Shown here: positions 15,458-24,443 of the stretch, one piece after another
How the letters are laid out: each line of letters starts with the position of its first letter
Numbering within the stretch: the stretch's first letter is position 1
Source: Eubacteriales bacterium
Lineage (GTDB): Bacteria; Bacillota; Clostridia; Lachnospirales; Lachnospiraceae
Assembly (NCBI GenBank): GCA_030524585.1
Contig: JAUNGJ010000025.1
Location: 1-42,283 of the forward strand
Direction of reading: 5' to 3'
Length of the DNA: 42,283 nt
Notes under the pieces: generated by a model
Told to the model about the DNA's origin: nothing
Database searches by the model: none
The model's input: only the letters and a program-made list of their open reading frames with translations
Position numbers and translations under genes: made by a program

Positions 15458-15850
15458 TTAATGAAATACTTGATCGGTATAGGCTACAGTTAAGTATCGC
15501 CCCTCATGAATCTCTGTAGATTCTAACTGATTGATCTCTTTTAATATCTCTATGTATTCAGGTATGGAATCACAAGTGTCATCCATATATCTTTCAGCTA
15601 TGCTCCATAAAGTATCCCCGGCATCTACTTTAATGCTCTTATAATATCTGTAATCAACAGGGGCTTCCTGCTGGCTGCCATGGGCACTCACCAATTCGCT
15701 GCCGGACAATACACTGAAGCATACTGCGAAAACGAATGCTGCCATAAATAATGCCATCTTTTTCAAATATACGGTTCTTTTTCTCTTACTCTTCACATGT
15801 AATCTGCTTGTCCTCATAATAGCTCTTTTCCCCCTTGTATTCTTACTCAT
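15458..15850 (-). CDS. yneA: LysM-domain protein, YneA-like SOS cell-division suppressor
   Basis: A 130-residue protein: a very basic N-terminus (residues 1-31), one membrane segment or signal anchor (about 31-50) and a single LysM peptidoglycan-binding domain (about 70-123; SIKVDAGDTLWSIAERY, then EILKEINQL and EGRYLTV). Bacillus YneA has the same make-up and blocks division during DNA damage; it is also divergent from lexA. Here the gene has a consensus promoter with a LexA box in its spacer. ggggag lies nine bases before the ATG at 15850; a second ATG (15817) with ggggga is possible and would shorten the basic region. Sequence similarity to YneA outside LysM is not assessed. Confidence 0.8.
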   Translation of the reverse strand: MSKNTRGKRAIMRTSRLHVKSKRKRTVYLKKMALFMAAFVFAVCFSVLSGSELVSAHGSQQEAPVDYRYYKSIKVDAGDTLWSIAERYMDDTCDSIPEYIEILKEINQLESTEIHEGRYLTVAYTDQVFH

Positions 15851-15877
15851 AACACTCTGCTCCCCAAACGCCCGTTC

Positions 15878-15891
15878 CGAACGAACGTTCT
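15878..15891. promoter_or_regulatory. LexA (SOS) box 1
   Basis: CGAACGAACGTTCT matches the Gram-positive SOS box CGAACRNRYGTTYG at 13 of 14 positions. It lies just downstream of the predicted start of the LysM gene transcript, where bound LexA would block elongation or initiation. Confidence 0.82.
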
Positions 15892-15904
15892 TTTCTTATG
15901 GAAT

Positions 15905-15933
15905 ATTATATTAAACGAACAGATGTTTGTCAA
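15905..15933 (-). promoter_or_regulatory. Promoter of the LysM gene
   Basis: On the minus strand TTGACA (15933-15928), 17 bases, TATAAT (15910-15905): a perfect sigma-A consensus. The strength of this promoter would demand tight repression, which the LexA box lying inside its spacer can supply. Predicted transcription start near 15898. Confidence 0.9.
15916..15929. promoter_or_regulatory. LexA (SOS) box 2, perfect match
   Basis: CGAACAGATGTTTG fits CGAACRNRYGTTYG at all 14 positions. It fills the spacer and overlaps the -35 of the LysM promoter by two bases, a classic repressor position. Confidence 0.9.
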
Positions 15934-15953
15934 TGCTTTTTCGTAAAAAAAAT

Positions 15954-15980
15954 CGAACATATTTTCTAAACATTTGTTTG
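15954..15980. promoter_or_regulatory. Two adjacent weaker LexA-box-like sites at the lexA promoter
   Basis: CGAACATATTTTCT (15954-15967, 12 of 14) and TAAACATTTGTTTG (15967-15980, 11 of 14) share one base. The second overlaps the lexA -35. Weaker sites here would allow partial autorepression of lexA while box 2 keeps the LysM gene tightly shut; inference from match quality only. Confidence 0.55.
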
Positions 15981-16006
15981 CTTTTTGTAGTTCTCTATGA
16001 TAAAAT
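15978..16006 (+). promoter_or_regulatory. Probable lexA promoter
   Basis: TTGCTT (15978-15983), 17 bases, TAAAAT (16001-16006), about 30 bases ahead of the lexA start codon. The -35 is weak. It overlaps an SOS-like box. Confidence 0.6.
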
Positions 16007-16037
16007 TTAAGTATAGTTAAAGAAAGGAGCTACTATT

Positions 16038-16652
16038 ATGTCACAGGGTAAGATTTCGCCGAAGCAGCGAGAAATTTTAGAATACATTAAGTCTCAGATA
16101 CTGGAGCGTGGCTTTCCACCTGCAGTTCGGGATATATGCGAGGCTGTACATTTAAAATCTACATCTTCTGTACATTCTCATTTGGAGACATTGGAAAAGA
16201 ATGGATACATCCGGCGGGATCCTACAAAGCCACGTGCAATAGAGATCCTGGATGATACGTTTAATCTTCTGCGGCGCGAGGTTACCAATGTTCCTCTGAT
16301 TGGCCGGGTAGCCGCTGGTGAGCCGCTTTTTGCTGAGCAGAATATTGAGAACTATTTCCCGATTCCAGTAGAGATGCTTCCGAATAACAATACGTTTATG
16401 CTGAAGGTTCGCGGAGAAAGCATGATTAATGCAGGTATTCTGGATGGAGACTATGTACTTGTTGAAGAAAGACATACTGCCTCCAATGGTGAGATGGTGG
16501 TTGCACTTATTGAGGATGGTGCTACCGTTAAGACCTTTTACAAAGAAGAAGGGATTATCCGGCTTCAGCCTGAGAATGATTTCATGGAGCCTATTCTTGT
16601 TAAAGATGTGATGATTCTTGGTAAGGTGATAGGTGTTTTTCGCTTTATGTAG
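16038..16652 (+). CDS. lexA: LexA repressor (SOS regulator, autoprotease)
   Basis: A 204-residue LexA. The N-terminal winged helix-turn-helix spans residues 1-70 (KQREILEYIKSQI, STSSVHSHLETLEKNGYIRR). The autocleavage site is Ala93-Gly94 in GRVAAGEP, and the Ser-Lys dyad is Ser128 (VRGESM) and Lys165 (GATVKTF). It represses SOS genes until RecA filaments trigger self-cleavage. gaaaggagc precedes the ATG. It is divergent from the LysM gene with shared SOS boxes, the same layout as lexA-yneA in Bacillus, though here no yneB/ynzC follow. Confidence 0.97.
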   Translation: MSQGKISPKQREILEYIKSQILERGFPPAVRDICEAVHLKSTSSVHSHLETLEKNGYIRRDPTKPRAIEILDDTFNLLRREVTNVPLIGRVAAGEPLFAEQNIENYFPIPVEMLPNNNTFMLKVRGESMINAGILDGDYVLVEERHTASNGEMVVALIEDGATVKTFYKEEGIIRLQPENDFMEPILVKDVMILGKVIGVFRFM

Positions 16653-16720
16653 GAATATAGCCTGAAACTCATATAGAGCTAATCTGCATATTCCTGCAGA
16701 CTTCGCGTGTGGACGGACTA

Positions 16721-16760
16721 CAAAAACAGGCCAATTTACAAAATATGTAAATTGGCCTGT
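16721..16760 (-). terminator. Terminator of the rplU-rsfS operon
   Basis: ACAGGCCAATTTACA (16726-16740) pairs perfectly over 15 bp with TGTAAATTGGCCTGT (16746-16760), loop of five. On the minus strand a TTTTTG follows the stem. The T run is only on that side, so it serves the leftward operon rather than lexA. Confidence 0.9.
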
Positions 16761-16768
16761 AGTTCATT

Positions 16769-17119
16769 CTATAATTCTTCTCTTGCCACTTCTCTTCCAT
16801 CGTGCCAGATATGCTCCAGATTATAAAAGCTGCGGTTTTCTTTGTCAAAAACATGGACAATAATATCTGTGTAATCAAGAAGAACCCACGGACTATGTCC
16901 GCCGCCTTCCCGCTGCTTCATAGAAAATCCTCCCATATGCATCTTCTCTTCTACATTTTCCACAAGTGCACTGACCTGGCTGTTGCTGTTTCCTGTTGCA
17001 ATAACGAAGTAATCAGCAATAACGGAAATCTGTGATATATCTATGATCTTAATGTCTGTTCCTTTTTTTTCATCCAGCGCATCGTAGGCAATGCGTGCCA
17101 TTTCTTTTGCCTGATTCAT
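16769..17119 (-). CDS. rsfS: Ribosome silencing factor RsfS
   Basis: A 116-residue RsfS/YbeB/Iojap protein, with the typical ADYFVIATGNSNSQVSAL, GHSPWVLLDYTDIIVHVF and FYNLEHIW blocks. It binds L14 of the 50S subunit and prevents subunit joining when nutrients are short. The ATG at 17119 is preferred: aggagg lies 11 bases upstream and the length matches the family; a TTG at 17149 in frame would sit one base past the yqeK stop. Last gene of the operon, before the strong terminator. Confidence 0.93.
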   Translation of the reverse strand: MNQAKEMARIAYDALDEKKGTDIKIIDISQISVIADYFVIATGNSNSQVSALVENVEEKMHMGGFSMKQREGGGHSPWVLLDYTDIIVHVFDKENRSFYNLEHIWHDGREVAREEL

Positions 17120-17149
17120 ACTATAACAGCCCTCCTGTTTATTAAACAA

Positions 17150-17728
17150 TTATTCGTCCTCTAATTCTTGGTAATACTGGTAAGTTCTTTCTGTCATTGG
17201 ATCCAGTGGAATATTTTTCGACTCCAGATAGGCCAGCGAATCTTTCAAAATCCGGCAGATACAGGCATCCAGATCCCGAAAAGCCAGCTCACGTACAGCC
17301 TCCAGATTGGGCAGTGCAGCTCTGCCTGGCTCAATATAATCGGCAATATAAATGATCTTATCCAATGCGCTCATAGCAGGCCTTCCGGTGGTATGACACC
17401 GGATTGCACAGAGAATCTCCGAATCCGTTATATGATATTTGCTCTCTGCATAAAAAGCGCCAAGTTTTGCATGCAGTAATCCGGGATTTTCATATTCCAC
17501 TTCAGAAATCGGTATATTATTTTTCTTACAGATTTTAATTTTCTTATCTGCAGAAATACACTTCGCACAATCGTGCAGTAGTCCGGCAATTAAAGCCTTA
17601 TCTATATTGACTTTATGGCACATTGCGAGAGCGCCCGCGGTATACATAACACCCATCGTATGCTGATACCGGTCTTCGTCAAGATATTTTTTAACCTTTT
17701 TCTGCATTTTTACGATTTTCTCATTCAT
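17150..17728 (-). CDS. yqeK: YqeK-family HD hydrolase (Ap4A symmetrical hydrolase)
   Basis: An HD-domain protein with the metal ligands in DEDRYQHTMGV (His), AGLLHDCAK (His-Asp), LLHAKLGA, AIRCHTTG and IIYIADYIEPGR. YqeK proteins from Gram-positives cut Ap4A to two ADP. The start is uncertain: ATG 17728 gives 192 residues, close to the family length, with ggag 12 bases upstream; a TTG at 17779, four bases after the nadD stop, would add 17 residues but has no visible ribosome binding site. It lies between nadD and rsfS, the conserved Firmicute order. Confidence 0.9.
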   Translation of the reverse strand: MNEKIVKMQKKVKKYLDEDRYQHTMGVMYTAGALAMCHKVNIDKALIAGLLHDCAKCISADKKIKICKKNNIPISEVEYENPGLLHAKLGAFYAESKYHITDSEILCAIRCHTTGRPAMSALDKIIYIADYIEPGRAALPNLEAVRELAFRDLDACICRILKDSLAYLESKNIPLDPMTERTYQYYQELEDE

Positions 17729-17782
17729 CTTTTGCAATATCTCCAAATAATAGTTTACCTGTCTTTTATCGATTATCAAACA

Positions 17783-18397
17783 TCAGCAATTCGATAAGTA
17801 TAGCCTATGGTCGATAATATATCTCTCTACTGACTCAGGCACATACGCTGAAATGGATTGTCCTTCCTGTATCCTACTCCTCAGTTCATGGGATGAAACA
17901 TGTAAAAGCGGTGTAATTAAAAGCCGAATATCCGAATGATATTTATGATTGAGTTCTGCAATCTTTGTCTCCATAATATCGCGGCTATTCATCTCATCCC
18001 GATATGCAGCCAACAGTGTACAGGTTCTAAAAATACGTTCCGGATGCACCCATTTTTCAAGAGAAAACAGCGAATCCGCTCCTATAATAAAATAAAAGTG
18101 ATCTTCCGGATATCTTTCTTTAAAATATTCCATTGTCTGATATGAATAAGAGATATCCGTTCTGTTGAGCTCATACTTTTCCAGACAGAATGCATCCGTG
18201 CCATCAATTGCCAATCTGACCATCTCCGCCCTGTCCTTTGCATCTGTTCTCTGCCCGGTATTCTGTTTGTGGGGCGGATTGCCATTTGGCATGAACCAGA
18301 CCTTGTCCAGATCATATTCCCGATATGCATATTCTCCCAGCATTAAATGTCCATTGTGAATGGGATCGAATGTGCCTCCCATAATTCCAATTTTCAT
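17783..18397 (-). CDS. nadD: Nicotinate-nucleotide adenylyltransferase
   Basis: A 204-residue nucleotidyltransferase. GIMGGTFDPIHNGHL at residues 4-18 holds the (H/T)xGH motif, MPNGNPPHKQ is the nicotinate-side loop, and VSSHELRSRI near the C-terminus stands for the usual ISSTxIR; the Thr-to-His-Glu change is seen in other clostridial members. It makes nicotinate adenine dinucleotide from nicotinate mononucleotide and ATP in NAD synthesis. gaggtttgt precedes the ATG. Confidence 0.95.
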   Translation of the reverse strand: MKIGIMGGTFDPIHNGHLMLGEYAYREYDLDKVWFMPNGNPPHKQNTGQRTDAKDRAEMVRLAIDGTDAFCLEKYELNRTDISYSYQTMEYFKERYPEDHFYFIIGADSLFSLEKWVHPERIFRTCTLLAAYRDEMNSRDIMETKIAELNHKYHSDIRLLITPLLHVSSHELRSRIQEGQSISAYVPESVERYIIDHRLYLSNC

Positions 18398-18439
18398 ACA
18401 AACCTCTTTGAAGCCTTTACCGTTATTAACATAATTAAA

Positions 18440-18730
18440 TTATGGTAACACAATCTTCTTTTTCTCGTCTTTACCTTCTTTATACAACACAATTTTTTTG
18501 CCTATGACCTGCACAACCTGTGATCTAGTTCTCTCAGCAAGAACAGCAGCCAGGGATTGGGGATCATCCGCACAGTTCTGAAGAACACTGATCTTGATCA
18601 GCTCTCTGGCATCCAATGCCTCAGAAATTGCTCTGGTCACTTCCGGTGTCATACTGCTTTTACCAATCTGGAAAATCGGGTCCATTGTCATAGCCAGACT
18701 TTTCAAATAAGCTCTCTGTTTTGATGTCAT
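18440..18730 (-). CDS. yhbY: YhbY-type CRM-domain RNA-binding protein
   Basis: A 96-residue single CRM domain: KQRAYLKSLAMTMDPIFQIGK, then LIKISVLQNC and the GxxG-like VIGKKIVLYK. Family members bind pre-50S particles and assist large-subunit assembly. gaggaataaatc precedes the ATG. It lies between obgE and nadD, as in many Firmicutes. Confidence 0.93.
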   Translation of the reverse strand: MTSKQRAYLKSLAMTMDPIFQIGKSSMTPEVTRAISEALDARELIKISVLQNCADDPQSLAAVLAERTRSQVVQVIGKKIVLYKEGKDEKKKIVLP

Positions 18731-18749
18731 GATTTATTCCTCACTAATT

Positions 18750-20114
<1,365 letters not shown>

Positions 20115-20129
20115 TCATCTCATTTAAAA

Positions 20130-20414
20130 CTATTCTGCAACCGGATAGATAGAAACCTGTTTCTTATCTCTTCCTTTTCTCTCGAAACGTACAACACCAT
20201 CCACCAGTGCAAACAATGTATCGTCGCCTCCGCGGCCTACATTGATACCTGGGTGAATCTTTGTTCCACGCTGTCTGTAAAGGATGTTACCAGCTTTTAC
20301 AAACTGTCCGTCTGCTCTCTTGGCGCCCAATCTCTTAGACTCAGAGTCACGTCCGTTCTTTGTAGAACCAACTCCCTTTTTATGAGCGAAATACTGAAGG
20401 TTTAAATTCATCAT
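20130..20414 (-). CDS. rpmA: 50S ribosomal protein L27 with cleavable N-terminal extension
   Basis: A 94-residue L27 ([20 protein letters not shown] and the [15 protein letters not shown] block). It begins [14 protein letters not shown]: the LNLQYF/A extension is the Firmicute type that is removed before L27 joins the ribosome, by the protease Prp encoded just upstream. Cleavage is expected after the Phe. Two adjacent ATGs are possible; ggaggtg fits both. Confidence 0.97.
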   Translation of the reverse strand: MMNLNLQYFAHKKGVGSTKNGRDSESKRLGAKRADGQFVKAGNILYRQRGTKIHPGINVGRGGDDTLFALVDGVVRFERKGRDKKQVSIYPVAE

Positions 20415-20419
20415 GGTTG

Positions 20420-20752
20420 TTACACCTCCTCAAATGATAACTGAATATATTCTTCATAGTCTTCATTTTCCACCATGGTCTCGATTCCGAGGATCATAGC
20501 AGAAAGTAACAGCTCGGTCTGCTCGGACAGATTATCCTTTAACCGGAAATCAATCAGGCCTTCTTCCCCATTAGTCACCAATGAAAATCTTGCCGATGTA
20601 AATTTCTCGATTGCATTACAGGTATTGATTACCAGCATCGACAGAGCGGCACAGACAACATCTTCGCCCGCATCTGCATAATCTGCATGTCCGATTACGG
20701 TAAAACCGACGCATTCTTTGTTCTCGTTACGATAAATCGTTACATGTGTCAT
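20420..20752 (-). CDS. prp: Ribosomal-processing cysteine protease Prp
   Basis: A 110-residue protein of the YsxB/Prp family with the catalytic pair His22 (GHADYADAG) and Cys34 (DVVCAALS), the same positions as in the Staphylococcus enzyme. It removes the N-terminal extension of L27. Located between rplU and rpmA, as is usual when L27 is extended. ggagatttttc precedes the ATG. Confidence 0.95.
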   Translation of the reverse strand: MTHVTIYRNENKECVGFTVIGHADYADAGEDVVCAALSMLVINTCNAIEKFTSARFSLVTNGEEGLIDFRLKDNLSEQTELLLSAMILGIETMVENEDYEEYIQLSFEEV

Positions 20753-20766
20753 GAAAAATCTCCGGA

Positions 20767-21075
20767 TTAAGCGTTGATCTTTTCAATCTTAACAGCTGTG
20801 TACTGCTGTCTGTGACCATTCTTCTTATGGTATCCAGATTTTCTCTTATACTTGTAAACGATTACTTTCTTAGCTTTTCCGTTCTCTACAACGGTTGCCT
20901 CAACAGTTGCTCCTGCTACTGTAGGGTCTCCAACCTTAAGCTCGTTATCGCTAACTGCAAGCACCTGGTCAAATGTATAAGTCTCGCCAGCCTCGACACC
21001 AAGCTTCTCTACTTTAATGATATCGCCTTCAGCTACTTTGTACTGTTTACCACCTGTTGCTATAATTGCGTACAT
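20767..21075 (-). CDS. rplU: 50S ribosomal protein L21
   Basis: A 102-residue L21 starting [14 protein letters not shown], with the C-terminal [19 protein letters not shown] signature. ggaggtgccat precedes the ATG at 21075; an earlier in-frame start would fall in the leader. First gene of the rplU-prp-rpmA-obgE-yhbY-nadD-yqeK-rsfS unit. Confidence 0.97.
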   Translation of the reverse strand: MYAIIATGGKQYKVAEGDIIKVEKLGVEAGETYTFDQVLAVSDNELKVGDPTVAGATVEATVVENGKAKKVIVYKYKRKSGYHKKNGHRQQYTAVKIEKINA

Positions 21076-21160
21076 ATGGCACCTCCTATTATCATTACTC
21101 GCCAATTACGGTGACCGTATCTTCCGACACAGCACTTAAAACCTCATTGTGCGGCATACT
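21076..21160 (-). ncRNA. Candidate L21 ribosomal-protein leader
   Basis: About 85 bases of untranslated RNA lie between the predicted start of transcription and rplU. Stems visible on the minus strand are ACGGT-C-ACCGT and a longer arm CCGCACA...TGTGTCGG enclosing a purine-rich loop. Firmicute rplU genes often carry an L21 leader (an Rfam family) thought to bind L21 for feedback control. I match it on position and structure only. Confidence 0.5.
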
Positions 21161-21165
21161 TGTAA

Positions 21166-21194
21166 ATAATAACATATGATTATCATAAAATCAA
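21166..21194 (-). promoter_or_regulatory. Promoter of the rplU operon
   Basis: On the minus strand TTGATT, 17 bases, TATTAT. Starting RNA near 21159 would give the leader described. A small AT-rich hairpin (GAAATTT/AAATTTC) lies further upstream, near the asnA stop, and might be a poor terminator. Confidence 0.7.
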
Positions 21195-21244
21195 TATTTT
21201 TGCGTAATTTTCCAGGAAATTTTTACTTAAATTTCATTCAGCCT

Positions 21245-22255
21245 TTACAGCAGCTGGATTCCATGTTCTTCTGCTGTCTGAATCATATCCTCCGGCCAGA
21301 TGGAAGATTGTACTTCTCCAATATGGGCCTTTCTCAGATAATACATACAGATTCTGGACTGTCCGATACCACCGCCGATGGTATAGGGAAGCTCACCATT
21401 TAACAGCGCCTTCTGGAACGCAAGCTCCTTACGTTCCTCGCATCCTGCCGCTTTCAGCTGCTTCATGAGAGAAACTTCATCCACACGGACACCCATGGAG
21501 GATAATTCCAGTGCAATATCCAGAACCGGATAATACACGATGATGTCTCCGTTCAGTTCCCAATCATCATAGTCCGGAGCTCTTCCATCATGCTTCTCGC
21601 CAGATGCAAGGATTTTACCAATCTGAGACACGAAAATAGCTCCCTTCGCTTTGGCATAGGCATGCTCTCTTTCTTTTGCATCCATTCCCGGATACATATC
21701 TTCCAATTCCTGAGAAGTGATAAAGGTAATCTCTTCCGGAAGCAGTGGTTCAATATAGTTGTATCTTCTGGACATGTAGTCTTCCGTATCCTTCAGCGCC
21801 GCATACACCTTTCTCACAGTATACTGAAGGGTTTCCGTATTACGTTCTTCCCTGGAAATAACCTTCTCCCAATCCCACTGATCCACATAGATCGAATGGA
21901 TATTGTCAGTATCCTCATCTCTCCTAATCGCGCTCATATCCGTATACAATCCTTCGCCCGAATGAAATCCGTATTTCTTTAAAGCATGACGCTTCCACTT
22001 TGCAAGAGAGTGTACAATCTCTGCCGTCTCATCATTCTGCTCCTTAATTCCGAATGCTACCGGTCTTTCCACACCATTCAGATTGTCATTTAAGCCACTT
22101 TCCGGCTTTACGAACAATGGCGCAGACACGCGCGTCAGATGCAGGGATTTTGCCAGTGCACTCTGAAAATGATCTTTTACTTCTTTAATTGCAACCTCTG
22201 TTTCCCGGATGGTAAGTGGAGACACATAGCCCTCCGGGGTAATAATATTAGCCAT
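21245..22255 (-). CDS. asnA: Aspartate-ammonia ligase (asparagine synthetase A)
   Basis: A 336-residue class II aminoacyl-tRNA-synthetase-like enzyme that makes asparagine from aspartate, ammonia and ATP. Recognisable blocks: LTRVSAPLFVKPESGLNDNL, GLYTDMSAIRRDE, VDQWDWEKVI, ELSSMGVRVDE and the motif-3-like GGGIGQSRICMY. Length matches the E. coli enzyme (330). aaaggagtcag precedes the ATG. It is the last gene of an aspartate-related group, after lysC and an amidohydrolase. It uses free ammonia, in contrast to the glutamine-dependent AsnB. Confidence 0.96.
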   Translation of the reverse strand: MANIITPEGYVSPLTIRETEVAIKEVKDHFQSALAKSLHLTRVSAPLFVKPESGLNDNLNGVERPVAFGIKEQNDETAEIVHSLAKWKRHALKKYGFHSGEGLYTDMSAIRRDEDTDNIHSIYVDQWDWEKVISREERNTETLQYTVRKVYAALKDTEDYMSRRYNYIEPLLPEEITFITSQELEDMYPGMDAKEREHAYAKAKGAIFVSQIGKILASGEKHDGRAPDYDDWELNGDIIVYYPVLDIALELSSMGVRVDEVSLMKQLKAAGCEERKELAFQKALLNGELPYTIGGGIGQSRICMYYLRKAHIGEVQSSIWPEDMIQTAEEHGIQLL

Positions 22256-22277
22256 ATCAACTGACTCCTTTCCGAAT

Positions 22278-23087
22278 TTATTCTCGATGAACCGGGATCT
22301 TTATATCCAGCAGTTTTTCCGCATTGGAATGGAATATCATCTGCTTTTCCTCTTCTGTAAAAGGGAGACGGTTCATGTGCTCTACAAACGATTTCTGATC
22401 GCCCCAGGGAGAATCCGTAGCAAATAAAATCCGGTCAATTCCCTGTTTTCTTGCGATTCTCATAAACTGTTCATCTTCTATGTAGTCAAATACCACACCG
22501 GTGTCAAACCAGGCCGGAATCCCGATAAGCTCACGCTCCACTTCATCCCACATCAAAAAGCTTCCCATATGAGCCAGAATCAGCCTGTCAGGCCGTACAT
22601 CCTCAATCATATTGATGATCCGCTGTGGCGTACAGTGGGTCACCTCCTTATATCCCGGATCATAGCCCGCATGGGTGCTGACGATAAGACCCAGCTCACT
22701 GGCATAGGAAATGATTCGCTTATATTTTATATCGTCGATAAATTCCTGCTGGTAGTCAGGATGAAGCTTGATTCCTTTAAACCCCTGATCTTTTAAATAC
22801 TTTAATTCTTTTTTGTAATCTTCCGTCTGGGGATGAATGCCGCCAAAGGATAACAGCCGGTCCTCACCCCGAAACTGCATGGCAAAACGGGTGATGGAAT
22901 CAAACTGCTTAGGTTTGGTTACCACCGGCAGAATAATGGAACAATCAATTCCCGCCTCTCTGGATGAAGCCCGCAGACCTTCCGCCGTAGCGTCCGTCTT
23001 TGGTTCTGTTTCACATTTCACTTTCAAAATATCCCGTGTACTTTTTGCAATTCTGTCTGGAAATATATGTGTATGAAAATCTATCAT
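22278..23087 (-). CDS. Amidohydrolase-2 family metal-dependent hydrolase
   Basis: A 269-residue TIM-barrel hydrolase of the Amidohydro_2 type. Metal-site motifs: MIDFHTHIF (His5, His7), GIKLHPDYQ, STHAGYD, LAHMGS and the catalytic Asp in FATDSPWGD. It is related to uracil-5-carboxylate/ACMS decarboxylase-like and lactonase-like proteins; the substrate is unknown. It starts four bases after the lysC stop, without a good ribosome binding site, so it depends on coupled translation. Lying between lysC and asnA it might act on an aspartate- or asparagine-derived compound, which is inference only. Confidence 0.85.
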   Translation of the reverse strand: MIDFHTHIFPDRIAKSTRDILKVKCETEPKTDATAEGLRASSREAGIDCSIILPVVTKPKQFDSITRFAMQFRGEDRLLSFGGIHPQTEDYKKELKYLKDQGFKGIKLHPDYQQEFIDDIKYKRIISYASELGLIVSTHAGYDPGYKEVTHCTPQRIINMIEDVRPDRLILAHMGSFLMWDEVERELIGIPAWFDTGVVFDYIEDEQFMRIARKQGIDRILFATDSPWGDQKSFVEHMNRLPFTEEEKQMIFHSNAEKLLDIKIPVHRE

Positions 23088-23090
23088 CGT

Positions 23091-24410
23091 TTATACCTGC
23101 GTCGTTACAAAGATGTCGTAAATAGCCTTGATTGCATTATCAAAATCATGGTTTCGGACACCGATTATAATGTTAAGCTCGCTGGAGCCCTGATCGATCA
23201 TGCGCACATTCACATTGGCGTGAGCCAGTGCGGAGAAAATTCTTCCGGAAGTTCCCCTTGTAGATTTCATACCCCGGCCAACCACTGCAATCAGCGCAAG
23301 ATCTGATTCCATCTCTACGAAATCCGGCTCAACAGCACGGTGAATACCGGCAATGACCTTCTGTTCTTTCTCTTCAAATTCATCCTGATGCACCAGAATC
23401 GTCATGGTATCGATTCCGGAAGGCATATGCTCAATGGAGATCTGATTGTCGGCAAAAACCTCCAGCACCTTCTTACAGAAACCGACCTCTGAGTTCATCA
23501 TTGCCTTTTCAATCGTGATGGAAGCAAAATCCTTCTTTCCTGCCACGCCGGTAATTGTAAAGCGTGGCTTTCTGCAGGTAGCCTCCACGATCAGCGTACC
23601 TTTATCCTCCGGTGCGTTTGTGTTGCGAATATTGATTGGAATCCCTTCCTTCCGCACGGGGAAAATCGCGTCCTCGTGAAGAACAGATGCACCCATGTAA
23701 GAAAGCTCGCGCAGCTCCCTATATGTAATCACATCAATCGCTTTTGGATTCTTGACAACTCTCGGATCTGCAATCAGGAATCCGGATACATCAGTCCAGT
23801 TCTCATACATATCTGCATGAACCGCTTTGGCAACAATAGAGCCCGTCACGTCGGAACCGCCTCTGGAAAAGGTCTTTACTCTGCCGTCAGGCGCCGAACC
23901 ATAAAAGCCAGGGATAACAGCCTTTTCTACACGCTCCAATCTCTCGGATAAAATTTTATTCGTTTTTTCACTGTCAAAGGTCCCCTTCTCATCGAAAAAA
24001 ATAACCTCTGCCGCATCGATAAATTCATAGCCAAGATAGTTGGCCATAATAATACCATTCAGATATTCACCTCTGGAAGCAGCGTAATCTCTTCCAATCT
24101 TCTTGCTGAAATTCTCGCGTATGGTCTGGAACTCAGCATCAAGGCTGAGTTTCAGCTCCAGCCCGTCAATGATCTCCTGATAACGCTCCCTGATCTTTGA
24201 CAGCAGCTTCTCAAAATTCTCCTCCTGAATTGCCAGATGATAGCAGCTGTACAGCATATCTGTCACCTTAGTATCCCCTGAGAATCTCTTTCCAGGAGCA
24301 GATGGAATCACATATCTTCTGGATTCCTCCTGCCGAATGATTTTGCCAACCTTTTTAAACTGTTCCGCACTGGCAAGAGAGCTTCCGCCAAATTTAACAA
24401 CCTTTTTCAT
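23091..24410 (-). CDS. lysC: Aspartate kinase
   Basis: A 439-residue monofunctional enzyme: N-terminal KFGGSSLASAEQF (ATP/aspartate site), TFSRGGSDVTGS, and two C-terminal ACT domains (about 310-370 and 385-439) for amino-acid feedback. It phosphorylates aspartate, the entry to lysine, threonine and methionine synthesis. No lysine riboswitch fits into the 33-base gap to ybaK. The length and the single-protein form (no internal beta-subunit start visible) are of the class found in clostridia such as the ThrA-like/long LysC. ggaggttacaaagga precedes the ATG. Confidence 0.95.
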   Translation of the reverse strand: MKKVVKFGGSSLASAEQFKKVGKIIRQEESRRYVIPSAPGKRFSGDTKVTDMLYSCYHLAIQEENFEKLLSKIRERYQEIIDGLELKLSLDAEFQTIRENFSKKIGRDYAASRGEYLNGIIMANYLGYEFIDAAEVIFFDEKGTFDSEKTNKILSERLERVEKAVIPGFYGSAPDGRVKTFSRGGSDVTGSIVAKAVHADMYENWTDVSGFLIADPRVVKNPKAIDVITYRELRELSYMGASVLHEDAIFPVRKEGIPINIRNTNAPEDKGTLIVEATCRKPRFTITGVAGKKDFASITIEKAMMNSEVGFCKKVLEVFADNQISIEHMPSGIDTMTILVHQDEFEEKEQKVIAGIHRAVEPDFVEMESDLALIAVVGRGMKSTRGTSGRIFSALAHANVNVRMIDQGSSELNIIIGVRNHDFDNAIKAIYDIFVTTQV

Positions 24411-24443
24411 TCCTTTGTAACCTCCACATTTATCTATATCAAA

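Noticed and set aside
24411-24443. Lysine riboswitch ahead of lysC
   Set aside because: Only 33 bases separate ybaK and lysC, far too short, and they hold the ribosome binding site.
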